Positions 35,863-45,125 of a DNA stretch of 64,000 nt are shown in pieces; the stretch's first letter is position 1; each line of letters starts with the position of its first letter. The DNA comes from CANDOC01 sp965261725 (GTDB lineage Bacteria > Pseudomonadota > Gammaproteobacteria > Pseudomonadales > Endozoicomonadaceae): NCBI GenBank assembly GCA_965261725.1, contig CBDHDU010000044.1, positions 372,001 to 436,000 on the forward strand, in the 5' to 3' direction. The translations under genes were made by a program, and so were the position numbers. The notes under the pieces are model-generated. The model saw only the letters and a program-made list of their open reading frames with translations, made no database searches and had not been told where the DNA came from.

Positions 35863-36798
35863 ATGCTGTTAGAAGATCTGCAGGTTGTGCTTAACGTAGC
35901 TGAGTTCCGGAGTATTACAGCCGCAGCCGCCAGCCTTGATATGCGCACCGGAACTGCCAGCGCTGCCGTAAAACGGGTGGAGAGTGCATTAGGCGTCGAA
36001 CTGTTTATCCGTACCACACGACAGCTGCGCCTTTCCAATGCCGGTGAACGTTATCTGCCTCAGTGCGAGAAAGCGCTGCTGATGCTGGCTCATGCCAAAC
36101 ACAATATTCAGGATGATCAGGAGACTGTCGAAGGCGAACTGCGTATCGCCATGTCATCCGACCTTGGCAGAAATATGATTATCCCCTGGCTTGATGAGTT
36201 TATGGATATTCACCCAAAAGTTACGCTCCGGGTAAATATCAGTGACAGTAATATCGACTTTTACCGTGACTCCGTAGATATGGCACTGCGTTATGGTTCT
36301 CCCAGTGATGCCAGCCTTTATGGCTTTAAAATCTGCAATGCGCCCGGTTTGCTCTGCGCCACACCGGAATATCTGGAAAAACACGGCACGCCAAAACACC
36401 CGCATGATTTGCCCCGGCACAATGGCCTGTTTTATCAACTGCACGACATCATTCATGATGTCTGGAGCTTTTATCAGCAGGGCACCGAATACAAAATCAA
36501 GATGAGCGGCAACCGGGCTTCCAACGATGCTGATCTTGTACGACGCTGGTGTGTTGCAGGAAAAGGGTTGGCAGTTAAGTCTTGTCTGGATATGTCAAAG
36601 GATTTGCTGGCAGGTAATATCGTGCGTGTCATGCCGGAATTCAAACCAAGAACTACCGAGCTGTGGCTTATCTTCCCGAGCAGGCAGTCTATTACTCCCG
36701 CTACCCGCCTGCTTCGGGATGCATTGAAAGAAAAGTGTGCAGGTATTCTGAATCAGTTGGTTGAGAAAGGGATTTTAGACGGTAGCGAAATTGGCTGA
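35863..36798 (+). CDS. LysR-family transcriptional regulator
   Basis: 311 residues. N-terminal winged HTH (VLNVAEFRSITAAAASLDMR, then TGTASAAVKRVESALGVELF, IRTTRQLRLSNAGERYL) and a periplasmic-binding-like effector domain (LRIAMSSDLGRNMIIPWLDE, ALRYGSPSDASLYGFKI). It belongs to the common group adjacent to oxidoreductase genes. ATG 35863 is preferred after GGATA. Divergent from the quinone-reductase-like gene; its 3' end overlaps the convergent ycsI-like gene by about 45 bases. Confidence 0.88.
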   Translation: MLLEDLQVVLNVAEFRSITAAAASLDMRTGTASAAVKRVESALGVELFIRTTRQLRLSNAGERYLPQCEKALLMLAHAKHNIQDDQETVEGELRIAMSSDLGRNMIIPWLDEFMDIHPKVTLRVNISDSNIDFYRDSVDMALRYGSPSDASLYGFKICNAPGLLCATPEYLEKHGTPKHPHDLPRHNGLFYQLHDIIHDVWSFYQQGTEYKIKMSGNRASNDADLVRRWCVAGKGLAVKSCLDMSKDLLAGNIVRVMPEFKPRTTELWLIFPSRQSITPATRLLRDALKEKCAGILNQLVEKGILDGSEIG

Positions 36799-37598
36799 TC
36801 GCAAATAAACATACAACCCGGCGCATGGCTGATGGCCCATGGGATATTTCCGGCGTTTACCGCCTGACTTAAAGCCAGTTGCGCCGTAACACCACAAGCC
36901 CAGAAAACCGGCACTTCACTTCCATAAACAGGAACCGGATCACCCCAGTCGGGCTGATATAAATCCTTTATTCCCAATCGTTCCGGATTTCCAACCCAAA
37001 CAGGCGCCCCATGCGCTTCAGGAAATTGCCCTGTAGCTTGTTTTATATCTTCAATACGACCCCTGGCAAAAGGTCTCATACTCACAACAAGAGGCCCCTT
37101 AAGGCAGCCTGCCGGCTGCGTCTGAATTTGGGTTTTAAACATTGGCACATTTACACCCATTGCCAGATGTCTGGGCACAAGACCAATATCACTTAAATAT
37201 TGATCAAACGAAAAGCTGCAGCCGGTAAGAAAGCTGGCAGCATCACTGGACCAGAAATGGCTGATATCTGTACAGGTTTCAGCTGGCTTTCCCGGCCTGA
37301 AAAGACAGTATCGGGTCAAATCAGTTCTTATATCTGCCCCTTGAGCAACCCGTTCAGGCGCTGGGCTTCCCGGAACCAGCCGCTCCAGCAGCGGACAAGC
37401 TTCGCGGTTGGCATTACAAAAATCAGCAAAAGACGATGCCGCTGCCGCAGGTACAATAGTGAGATTAGCCTGCAGATATCCTGGACATAATGCTGACGAG
37501 TTACCTTCCAGCTTATTTTTTCGAATCAGTGACCGGCATTCAGTCGGAATCGTTAAGGTCGTAGTTAAAGCTTTAGTTAAAACCATCGTTATAGCCAC
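36753..37598 (-). CDS. DUF1445 / YcsI family putative hydro-lyase
   Basis: 281 residues. Motifs of the family: GYLQANLTIVPAAAASSFAD near residues 40-60, FWSSDAASFLTGCSFSFDQY, GPLVVSMRPFARGRIEDI and ISHAPGCMFICDQP at the end. Related proteins include YcsI and D-glutamate cyclase; the exact reaction here is unknown. It overlaps the preceding Nramp-like gene by ten bases and the pair corresponds to ycsG-ycsI of Bacillus, which are neighbours of 5-oxoprolinase genes, so a role in oxoproline or glutamate-derivative metabolism is plausible. No pxpABC genes are seen here. Confidence 0.82.
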   Translation of the reverse strand: MAITMVLTKALTTTLTIPTECRSLIRKNKLEGNSSALCPGYLQANLTIVPAAAASSFADFCNANREACPLLERLVPGSPAPERVAQGADIRTDLTRYCLFRPGKPAETCTDISHFWSSDAASFLTGCSFSFDQYLSDIGLVPRHLAMGVNVPMFKTQIQTQPAGCLKGPLVVSMRPFARGRIEDIKQATGQFPEAHGAPVWVGNPERLGIKDLYQPDWGDPVPVYGSEVPVFWACGVTAQLALSQAVNAGNIPWAISHAPGCMFICDQPISLPSKIPFSTN

Positions 37599-38797
37599 AG
37601 TTTAATGCACTGAATTCCCCCTAATACACAACTTGCTAGTACTGCCCCTAAAGCCAGCAGGTTATAAGGAGTAGAATTTCTGAACTCTCCCATCAATTTT
37701 TTATGATTCATTGCCAGCAACAGAAAAGCCGCGATAAATGGCAACAAAACAGCATTGGCAGCCTGAACAAAAACAATCAGTAGCAAGGGTTTTACACTAA
37801 GAGTAGAAATTAGTATACCGATGGCAGAAGCCAGTAAATTGATCAGGATAAAGGGCAGGCTTCTGTGACTGGCAGACCAGCCCATAGCACCACAAACAGC
37901 GAAAGCCGCTGCCATAGGTGCCAGTATTGCACTGGATAGCCCGGCAGCAAACAATCCTATGGAAAACAAATGGCGGGAAAATTCACCCAGTAGCGGCATC
38001 AGTTGCTTCGTCATGCTTCCTATATCGGATATAACAAAGCTGTGCCCATAGAGGGTCAAAGCAGCCGTCGAAAGCAACAACGCCGTTATCCCCCCTCCAA
38101 TTCCGATAGACAACAGGCAATCATAACGGGCAAAGCGAATTCTCTGCATCATAGGTAATGCACTTGATTGCTTCGCACAGGCACTGGCATGCAGAAACAG
38201 GTTATAAGGAACCACTGTCGTACCAATAATGGCAACGATATAGAGCCAGTGGTTTTCACTTGTCTCTTGCGGCATTAGATCCAGCACTTGGTATTCACAG
38301 GAAAATACCTGCACGAAGGTGAGCGCAAAAACCGCCAGCATTAACATAACAATAAAAGTCAGGCACTTCTCTATAGCGCTTAAACTGTCCAGAAATATCA
38401 GGGCAAACGCCATAATCGCGACGGGCAGCTTTAGCCATACAACATCAATACCTGTAAGCAGGGACAACCCCAACGCGGTCCCGGTGATATTACCTGCCTG
38501 ATATAAGCTACTACTGATGAGTACTACTGCAGCCATCAATAAACCGATCCACCAGCTGCTTTTATCTCCGGCGAAAACGATGCGAATGGCTTCCGGTAGA
38601 CCTCCGCCGGAAACAAGCCCGAGCCGGGCAGACATTTCCTGCAGAATGATGGTAATTACTACAGCAAGGGGAATTACCCATAACAGGGAAAAACCCGCTT
38701 CTCCTCCAGCAAGCGTTGCAACCGTCAGTGTGCCCGGTCCGATAAAAGCCGCTACCACCAGAAAGCCCGGCCTCGAACTGGACATCAACACCACCAT
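37589..38797 (-). CDS. Nramp-like transporter (YcsG type)
   Basis: 402-residue integral membrane protein with about 11 segments. It belongs to the Nramp superfamily, but TM1 has FIGPGTLTVATLAG rather than the DPGN metal-binding motif of manganese transporters, and TM6 has TVVPYNLFLHASA in place of MPHN. Loss of these motifs suggests a substrate other than divalent metal, as expected for YcsG-type proteins. Gene overlap with the DUF1445 gene supports a functional pair: import of a compound by this carrier, then conversion by the hydro-lyase (inference). Confidence 0.82.
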   Translation of the reverse strand: MVVLMSSSRPGFLVVAAFIGPGTLTVATLAGGEAGFSLLWVIPLAVVITIILQEMSARLGLVSGGGLPEAIRIVFAGDKSSWWIGLLMAAVVLISSSLYQAGNITGTALGLSLLTGIDVVWLKLPVAIMAFALIFLDSLSAIEKCLTFIVMLMLAVFALTFVQVFSCEYQVLDLMPQETSENHWLYIVAIIGTTVVPYNLFLHASACAKQSSALPMMQRIRFARYDCLLSIGIGGGITALLLSTAALTLYGHSFVISDIGSMTKQLMPLLGEFSRHLFSIGLFAAGLSSAILAPMAAAFAVCGAMGWSASHRSLPFILINLLASAIGILISTLSVKPLLLIVFVQAANAVLLPFIAAFLLLAMNHKKLMGEFRNSTPYNLLALGAVLASCVLGGIQCIKLWL

Positions 38798-38933
38798 TAA
38801 ATATACAAAAAATGGATTCTAGTCGAGCAAACTGAATTATAAAGAGACAAGCTGTTCGGAACCGTATATCCAGCGCTGAATATACCAACACACAGAAACT
38901 TCCCGGTTCAGGAAATTATCAGAAAATTTATCT

Positions 38934-40663
38934 AGTGCCTGTCAGAAAACGCATGAACTATAGCTGCCTGTGTTAATGAGTCACTGTTAGGTGGATCATT
39001 TGAGTTTGCTGTTCAATCAATGCAGCGGTTTTCAGTCACAATTGTTCAAAAAATGTTCAAAACCTTCACTCCGTAGATGTCAGTAAGCCTCACGACATGC
39101 ATGATCTGAACGAACACCGGATTACCAAACCATCAACAGGCGACTATTGCCGATCCCTTTCCAACAGCACTTTGCCCAGACGCTGCAGGTTATTTGCCAC
39201 AACAGCCAGCGAAACATAACGCTTGAAGGCATCCAGCCCTTTATCCGGACATTTATCCAGACCATGGGCTTCCAGAGCATTAATATCCGACTCAACAGCA
39301 GAGTGCTGTCGTTTTGCACGGACAAACGCCAGGTGTGATTCCCGTTTTTTGTCCTCTAACGACATCTTTCCTTTTTTAGGTAGTACAGCCCTGTCCAGCA
39401 AGTTTTCCAGTTTTACAAGATTATCCGGACTCCAGAACCCCTTGTCGTAGCTGACTTGACTCAAGACTGGAAAGCGCTCTTTGGCTCCCTTGGCCATAGG
39501 AACCGTTACCTGGTCGTCCGTTTGCTTTTCCATGACCTGGTGGTGAAGCGTAAAGCCGAACTGATCCTGCAACACACAAACACGCAAGCCCAGTTCAACC
39601 GGTACGCCCGCCTTGCCTTTGCTGACCCACTCGGTATGAGGTTCAAACAGCGAAAAGATTTTCTCTGCATGCGGTATGGTTTCATGCTCAATGACCCGCC
39701 GATGAATCAGACTAACCTGATGTTTGGCATGCAGCAGATAGTAGCTGAGCGCTTCAAGGCGTGGTTCATCAGGTTGATGCTTTGTCAGCACGGAGTACGT
39801 TACATCGGCCATCCGAATGATTTTCAGGCTGAGCTTCAGGTACTCAATATGCGCCATTTCAATGTCATGCTGTCGTTTGCTTTTTTGTAACTCGTCAGCT
39901 GACGTAGAGTGCTTCAGGTTACGCACTGTATGGTAAAGCTTCTTATGCTGCCGCTGCAGGTAGCGATGCTGTCGCCAGCCGGGGAGTTTGTGCTCATGAG
40001 CTGAAGCCGAAGCAAACTCAATGATTTTACGACAAGCATCGCTCAGCAAGTTAATGTCGGTGGGGAAATGGACATTGGTTTTTACGACAAACGAATCGGC
40101 ACGGCCATGTAACGGTTCGCTCTTTTTTTTTACCAGCGAGTGCCCTGCCGCAACGACAACCTGATTGATCTGATCCAGCACCTGCGGGGTAAACAGGCTG
40201 ATATTATCCTGCAACGTCTGTATATGGTAGGTGTGCGTGCAATAAGGGCCATGTCCGAGCATCTGACGCAAAGTGCCGTGTTCATTGGCCAGTTCCTGCA
40301 AACGGTCATAATCGCAATTGATCACCAGGCGGAGGGTGCCAAACACGAGTATTCTCCAGAGTTCCATCCCGGGGCGACCGTTGTTTTGGTCAGATAGAAT
40401 CATGGAGTCGAGTACCTGAAAGACCTGCTGTCTCAGCTCTGGCGTTGTGTAAATGTGCTGCAATGCTCGCAGGATACGAGGGATATCGTCTCTGGACTTG
40501 GGGTTAAACTGGACGGATGAGATATCGACTTCACCCAGCTGCATTTGTGGATTGATGGTCTGGCGCATAAATTTGAAAAACAGCCTGTTTTGGAAAATCT
40601 TCAATAGTTATATTTGGTTGCAGGCTGCTATTTTCAAGGTTTGAGGGTTTTCGGACAGGCACT
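38934..40663 (-). mobile_element. ISNCY-type insertion sequence (1730 bp)
   Basis: Inverted ends AGTGCCTGTCAGAAAAC (38934-38950) and the complement of AGTGCCTGTCCGAAAAC (ending 40663), one mismatch. Flanked by the short direct repeat ATCT on both sides. One long transposase gene; about 200 bases of non-coding sequence lie at the left end. Confidence 0.85.
39144..40568 (-). CDS. ISNCY-family transposase
   Basis: 474 residues from ATG 40568 (MRQTINPQMQLGEVDISSVQ); an upstream Met at 40604 also lies in frame. Diagnostic parts: LVFGTLRLVINCDYDRLQEL then ANEHGTLRQMLGHG; DSFVVKTNVHFPTDINLLSD (first acidic residues, DDE), ISQ-type middle and SYDKGFWSPDNLVKLENLLD. The C-terminus GLDKCPDKGLDAFKRYVSLA is typical of this group. 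Apparently intact. Confidence 0.85.
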   Translation of the reverse strand: MRQTINPQMQLGEVDISSVQFNPKSRDDIPRILRALQHIYTTPELRQQVFQVLDSMILSDQNNGRPGMELWRILVFGTLRLVINCDYDRLQELANEHGTLRQMLGHGPYCTHTYHIQTLQDNISLFTPQVLDQINQVVVAAGHSLVKKKSEPLHGRADSFVVKTNVHFPTDINLLSDACRKIIEFASASAHEHKLPGWRQHRYLQRQHKKLYHTVRNLKHSTSADELQKSKRQHDIEMAHIEYLKLSLKIIRMADVTYSVLTKHQPDEPRLEALSYYLLHAKHQVSLIHRRVIEHETIPHAEKIFSLFEPHTEWVSKGKAGVPVELGLRVCVLQDQFGFTLHHQVMEKQTDDQVTVPMAKGAKERFPVLSQVSYDKGFWSPDNLVKLENLLDRAVLPKKGKMSLEDKKRESHLAFVRAKRQHSAVESDINALEAHGLDKCPDKGLDAFKRYVSLAVVANNLQRLGKVLLERDRQ

Positions 40664-41055
40664 ATCTAACTATTAATTTTTCTTTGTATTACTCCATCTT
40701 GTAAAGAATATGAACTAATTTGGTACAAGAGGTACATAAGCCAGTCTTTGAGATTAAACAACAGCATCTAAACTCTTGTTGGAACCCTTAGCTGAACCTG
40801 ATGGGTACTATCTTCGCTTTTTATCCGTTTCAAACATTTGAGAAAAAACAAAAGTAATCTTAAAAAAATCTTTATAGCTATTGCTTAAAAACATGTGTAC
40901 ACTTGCCAGCAAGTTAAAAGTAAGTTTTTTATATATGCATAAATTGAGTGTTCCGAGTGTAGTAGCTCGCTATCTTCTCCATAAATAATAAAAACACTTC
41001 TAGCTCCACCGCCTTAATTCAAGGCACATCTACTTATTAAATACTGGATACGATT
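40664..41055. other. Long leader of the cold-shock gene
   Basis: 390 bases without a frame. AT-rich, with several possible -10 sequences, none decisive. CspA-type genes usually have long structured 5' leaders involved in cold-induced translation, so part of this region is probably transcribed leader; I see no canonical cold-box that I can assert. Confidence 0.4.
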
Positions 41056-41262
41056 ATGTCTACTACTACTGGCACCGTTAAGTGGTTCAACGAAGAAAAA
41101 GGTTTTGGTTTCATTGCTCAAGAGAATGGACCTGACGTATTTGCTCATTTCCGTCAAATTATCGGTGATGGCTTCAAGACCTTAGCCGAAGGTCAACAGG
41201 TTGAGTTCAAAGTTACTCAAGGCCAGAAAGGCCCTCAGGCTGAAGACATCCGTCCTCTCTAA
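41056..41262 (+). CDS. Cold-shock domain protein (CspA family)
   Basis: 68 residues, a single cold-shock OB-fold. RNP1 (KGFGFIAQ) and RNP2-like (VFAHFRQI) motifs are present; most family members have VFVHFS(A/T)I, so the Val to Ala and Ser to Arg changes here are mild variants. Binds single-stranded RNA/DNA and acts as an RNA chaperone in the cytoplasm. The protein may be expressed at low temperature or constitutively; the leader does not decide this. Followed by a strong hairpin terminator. Confidence 0.93.
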   Translation: MSTTTGTVKWFNEEKGFGFIAQENGPDVFAHFRQIIGDGFKTLAEGQQVEFKVTQGQKGPQAEDIRPL

Positions 41263-41305
41263 GAGGAACAGCTACATTTAAACAAGTGTAGCGTGTCGCT
41301 TCAGA

Positions 41306-41350
41306 CAAAAAAGAAGAACAATATTTTAATAAAGTTGCGTTCTTCTTTTT
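41306..41350 (+). terminator. Rho-independent terminator of the cold-shock gene
   Basis: AAAAAGAAGAAC and GTTCTTCTTTTT form a 12-bp stem with a 19-base loop; the descending arm ends in five T. Confidence 0.8.
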
Positions 41351-41521
41351 CATTGTTACAAAACATAAAATACAGCCACACCACATATAACTGCATGATT
41401 TAGCAAAATCGATTTCATTTCTGAAAGCATAACCTTTATACCAATCGATACTGGTTTGATATTAAATCGAGGCTAACACGAATTTAGCGTGGTAATCATA
41501 TAAGTAAAAGGATCATCACAG

Positions 41522-41668
41522 ATGACATATAAAAGAAGCCAGCCAACAAACAGACCATGCATCCGCTGTGGAAAACTTACAAAGCACAGAATATGGATCG
41601 AACTTGTCTGGAAAAGATCCGCAGAAATGGCTTGCTGTGCTGAATGCGAAACTTCAAACGCCGGTTGA
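41522..41668 (+). CDS. Small zinc-ribbon protein, 48 residues
   Basis: Starts MTYKRSQPTNRPCIRCGKLT and contains two Cys pairs, CIRC and CCAEC, about 26 residues apart, the spacing of a zinc ribbon. AAAAGGA precedes ATG 41522 by about ten bases. A frame on the opposite strand (41473-41727) is the shadow. Function unknown; it could be a small regulator or a ribosome-associated protein. Confidence 0.55.
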   Translation: MTYKRSQPTNRPCIRCGKLTKHRIWIELVWKRSAEMACCAECETSNAG

Positions 41669-42000
41669 TTCAAATGTAATTCGCTTTTCCTTTCAAACTT
41701 GTGCATTACCTCCGTATATCCAAACACGCAGTTTAGCTTCCCTTAAATTACCACAACGCCTGATCACAGTACGGTAAAAGTTCTAGATTTGCGTTCGTAC
41801 ATCCTGCCTTTCAGGAACAGAGAGCCCTATATAACTCTCAAGGGCAAAGCTCCTGATCGGTACGAAGTACACATCATCAGTAATTCCCGAGCACTTGATT
41901 AAAACCAGTGATACCAAGGGATAGCGGTAGTTCTGATATTCCCTAAATCGCAGACTTTGAGGTACAGTATGCAGACTATACATCTACAGTCGTATTCTCT
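41669..42000. other. Non-coding gap before a transposase gene
   Basis: No frame of interest. The left end of the following transposon should be here, but I could not identify matching terminal repeats on both sides of the transposase gene. Confidence 0.35.
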
Positions 42001-43338
42001 GTGTCTTCAACAAAAAAACAACAAAAAGCGCTGGCTGAAAAACTAATCAGCGTCGTCTCCAAAGAAGCTGCCAAGGTTCCAGATTTTAGGCCGGTGAACA
42101 ACCATGACAAGATCGCACTGCATGATGCCATCATGTGTGGCCTGGCGGTCATGCACCTTAAATATCCGTCGTTGCTGAAATTTGATCAGGACTGCGTACA
42201 GAATACAGATAAAATTCACAACCTGAAATCACTCTACAATGTCAATAGAGTGCCGAGTGATTCTCGCCTCGCTGAGCTGCTTGACCCGATCGAAACTCGG
42301 TATTTGCGGAAATTTTTCACGGCGTTATTCGCCTATGTTCAGCGCTCCGGGCGGCTCAGGCAGTTTGAGTACTTTGAGGAAGGCTATCTTGCGCCTATTG
42401 ATGGGACGGGGCATTTTTCTTCGGGAAAAATTGATTGTCCAGAGTGCTGTGTGAAAAAGCCAGACAGCAAGAATCCCCAGTATTATCACCAACTATTGGG
42501 CTGCTGTCTGGTTAAGCCGGGCAAGAAAGAAGTGCTGCCTTTAATGCCGGAACCCATTATTCAACAAGTCGATGCTTCAAAAAACGACTGTGAAAAAACA
42601 GCACTCGAAAGGCTCCTGTCGAATATTGCCAGAGAACACCCACACCTTAAGTTGGTACTGAATTTTGACGACTTGTACTCCGATGGTCCCACGATCAAAT
42701 TGGTGAAATCCTACGACTACAGCTTCATTATGGTCGCGAAAGACACCAGCCATGTGTCGCTTTATGAGGCCGTCGATGAGATGGACATCGCCGGTAAGGT
42801 CACACGTTATGAATTCACCGATGAAGACGGCTACCGGCATTGGTTCCGGTTCATCAATGGCGTTCCCATCAACAAATCCCATCAGGATATTCTGGTCAAC
42901 TACCTTGAGTACGTGGAAATCAGCCCCAATGACAAGAAGTACACCAATACCTGGGTGACTGATATTGAAATCACCAAAGAAAGCGTGGCAAAAATCATGC
43001 GAGGAGGACGCGCTAAGTGGAAAATAGAGAATGAGACGTTTAACACACTGAAAACACAAGGCTACAACCTGGAACACAACTACGGGCACGGTAAAATGCA
43101 CCTGGCGACTAACTTCGCCAGCCTGACGTTTACCGCCTTCCTTATTGACCAAATCGAGCAGCTTGCCTGCCCTCTTTTTCAAAAAGCGTTATCAGCATCG
43201 AAATCAAAGAAAGCGCTTTGGCACGCTATCAGGGGCTTGTTCGACTGGTTCTTCATTGATTCATGGACAGAGTTTCTTACGGCGATCGCAAGGGGAAAAA
43301 GTGTCAGCCTCAAAAGCCTGGAGCTTGATACCACATAG
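42001..43338 (+). CDS. DDE transposase, family not assigned
   Basis: 445 residues from a GTG start. Visible: YLAPIDGTGHFSSGKIDCPE (first acidic motif with a CPECC zinc-type pair), LVLNFDDLYSDGPTIKLVKS (second Asp) and RAKWKIENETFNTLKTQGYN (Glu, with the Y-E-F-like context of DDE enzymes). Length and motifs show a DDE transposase of an IS4- or ISNCY-like type. It appears intact. It lies between the zinc-ribbon gene and a gap of 270 bases, and the ends of the element are not resolved. Confidence 0.75.
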   Translation: MSSTKKQQKALAEKLISVVSKEAAKVPDFRPVNNHDKIALHDAIMCGLAVMHLKYPSLLKFDQDCVQNTDKIHNLKSLYNVNRVPSDSRLAELLDPIETRYLRKFFTALFAYVQRSGRLRQFEYFEEGYLAPIDGTGHFSSGKIDCPECCVKKPDSKNPQYYHQLLGCCLVKPGKKEVLPLMPEPIIQQVDASKNDCEKTALERLLSNIAREHPHLKLVLNFDDLYSDGPTIKLVKSYDYSFIMVAKDTSHVSLYEAVDEMDIAGKVTRYEFTDEDGYRHWFRFINGVPINKSHQDILVNYLEYVEISPNDKKYTNTWVTDIEITKESVAKIMRGGRAKWKIENETFNTLKTQGYNLEHNYGHGKMHLATNFASLTFTAFLIDQIEQLACPLFQKALSASKSKKALWHAIRGLFDWFFIDSWTEFLTAIARGKSVSLKSLELDTT

Positions 43339-43610
43339 AGGCTGAGTAGCCTTGTGTTTCAGTGTTTGATATGTAGAGAAATTGACTGCTCTGCGACGGT
43401 GGAGAAGGCTTCTTCGTCTCCAACTAATTCTATTGGCCACTCCGAAGTATAATTAGTTTGTCGTTTAATGTTCGGGAATTGCTGACACATCATAGACCTT
43501 TTCTCGGCGAATGATGCCTGATAGCCCAAGACCAACCACCACCATCGACAATACAAGTTCGCCACTGTGAGGTCTGCATTGCTGCAGGCGAATTGACAGA
43601 AAAGCCTAAG

Positions 43611-44426
43611 TTACTTTATCCCTAAGCTGCTCTTCATTGTCTCTATTATATCTACCACCTGCTGACATTTATCTTCATCCAAGCCATCCGGATGTGGAGA
43701 ACTGAACCGCCCGGAATCATTATCAAAATAAAGCCCGGAAGCCTCAGCAAACTCATCCGACAAAGCCGCGCGGCAAAGAATATCCGCTCCGATGCTCAAA
43801 TCACCACCCGCAATGCCATAGGCATCTTTCACCATCTTGCTGCCCAGTAATGATGCAGGGTTCACTGCCACAATCATCGGTCCATCTTTCAAAGAAAGTG
43901 CCATTTGACGCGACCACATGGTAATCGCCAGTTTGCTTTGTGCATAAGCGGCATTGTCGGACAGGGACAGTAAATCCTTTCCTGCCAGCGCATCCAGATT
44001 GACCGGCGCCTGAGCAGCTGAAGACAGGTTCACTACGCGCCCGGATGCTCCGAGTAAAGGCAGCAGCTTTTGTGTCAGCAGATACGGCGCAATAGTGTTA
44101 ACGACAAAGCGGATATCCATCCCGTTCTGGGTAACGGGATTTGGAGTCTTGTAGACACCGGCATTATTAATCAGCACATCAAGCTTTGTGTGTCGTTCAA
44201 TCACTGCATTAGCCAGTGCTTCAACATCGGCCATTCGGGATAAATCAGCGATATAACTTTCTACAGAGCCAGCGCCTGATAATTCCGAAAGCTGCTTTTC
44301 AACATCCTGCAACTTGGATGCATTGCGCCCATGTAACAAAACATGATGCCCTTGAGATACCAGCATTTTAGCTGTTTCAAGCCCGATACCATCGGTAGCA
44401 CCCGTCAGGAGAATAGTTTTTGACAC
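43611..44426 (-). CDS. Short-chain dehydrogenase/reductase
   Basis: 271 residues from GTG 44426 (VSKTILLTGATDGIGLETAK), chosen because AAAGGA lies about seven bases upstream; an ATG at 44444 adds six residues. Classical SDR motifs: TGATDGIG cofactor loop, INNAG, catalytic Ser in VVNLSSAAQ and Tyr-x3-Lys in AAYAQSKLAI. Substrate unknown. The gene follows a YgiN-like monooxygenase gene on the same strand with 34 bases between, suggesting an operon for quinone or reactive carbonyl metabolism. Confidence 0.88.
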   Translation of the reverse strand: MSKTILLTGATDGIGLETAKMLVSQGHHVLLHGRNASKLQDVEKQLSELSGAGSVESYIADLSRMADVEALANAVIERHTKLDVLINNAGVYKTPNPVTQNGMDIRFVVNTIAPYLLTQKLLPLLGASGRVVNLSSAAQAPVNLDALAGKDLLSLSDNAAYAQSKLAITMWSRQMALSLKDGPMIVAVNPASLLGSKMVKDAYGIAGGDLSIGADILCRAALSDEFAEASGLYFDNDSGRFSSPHPDGLDEDKCQQVVDIIETMKSSLGIK

Positions 44427-44459
44427 AGTTAATATTCCTTTCAAGCAGCCTGTCCGGGT

Positions 44460-44750
44460 TTAAGCAATTTTCACCATTTCATTCACTGTGAACTGCTCAA
44501 CCGCACCTGAAGTTGCCGCCATATAGTCTTTCAGGTGCTGTGCTTCCATATGAGCCCGCCACAATTCGTAGGATGTCCAGTTCTCATAAAACATGAAGTG
44601 GGCGGGGTTTTCATTATCCTGATGCAGGTCGTAGTCAATACAACCTTCTTCAGCGCGGGTAGTATCGATCAGCTTTTCTAACTCGAACTTTACCAGTTCA
44701 ACTTTGTCCGCTTTAGCAATGATGTTAGCGATAATGGTCAGGTCAGCCAT
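44460..44750 (-). CDS. Antibiotic biosynthesis monooxygenase-domain (YgiN-like) protein
   Basis: 96 residues with the ABM fold: NIIAKADKVELVKFELEKLI, then EEGCIDYDLHQDNENPAHFM and FYENWTSYELWRAHMEAQHL, the conserved YENW and HxxxxHL-type features. Proteins of this type act on quinols or similar small aromatics without cofactors. First gene of a probable two-gene unit with the SDR. A 29-bp palindrome lies about 80 bases upstream. Confidence 0.88.
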   Translation of the reverse strand: MADLTIIANIIAKADKVELVKFELEKLIDTTRAEEGCIDYDLHQDNENPAHFMFYENWTSYELWRAHMEAQHLKDYMAATSGAVEQFTVNEMVKIA

Positions 44751-44830
44751 GCGCTCTTCCTCAGTGCGTGATCATTCACGGCTTTAATCATAGAAGCTGA
44801 TCAGGCAAGCTTAAACAGGAGAATGATGGA

Positions 44831-44859
44831 ATTATTCTCTAATAAAATTAGAGAATAAT
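44831..44859. promoter_or_regulatory. 29-bp perfect palindrome, operator or terminator
   Basis: ATTATTCTCTAAT, AAA, ATTAGAGAATAAT: perfect 13-bp arms with a three-base centre. It lies between the stop of the gamma-glutamyltransferase (44874) and the start of the YgiN-like gene (44750), both on the minus strand. Symmetry and AT-richness fit an operator for a dimeric repressor of the downstream genes; a terminator for the upstream gene is the alternative, but no T-run follows. Confidence 0.55.
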
Positions 44860-44873
44860 CACAGATTTACCCG

Positions 44874-45125
44874 CTAATCGCCCATAGCAACGCCTTCACG
44901 ACGTGGATCAGAGATACCAATCAGCTTGCCGTCTTTCAGCAGAATGACCTGCAGCCCTGAGTTCATATCCGTGACTCTTACCTTGTAACCCATATTTTCC
45001 AGCGGCGTTTTGAGCTTTTCTGCTTCGCTGCCTTTTTCCAGCTCGTAAACACCTGAGCGATTCTGTAAATGGGCTGAGTTAACGGCTTCCTGAAGCGGCA
45101 TATCCCATTCAACATGTCTGATCAG
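44874..45125 (-). pseudogene. ggt: Gamma-glutamyltransferase, C-terminal part
   Basis: Continues the frame broken at 46236: LIRHVEWDMPLQEAVNSAHL then ENMGYKVRVTDMNSGLQVIL and SDPRREGVAMGD*. This is the end of the small subunit. The 9-bp sequence TCTGATCAG is present at both ends of the IS1595 insertion, so the original gene can be read across it. Confidence 0.85.

Noticed and set aside
39456..39890. Plus-strand frame of 144 codons within the ISNCY element
   Set aside because: Antisense shadow of the transposase gene, with no start signal.
43359..43565. 68-codon minus-strand frame after the transposase at 42001
   Set aside because: No ribosome site and no homology I can name; probably debris at the end of the transposon.
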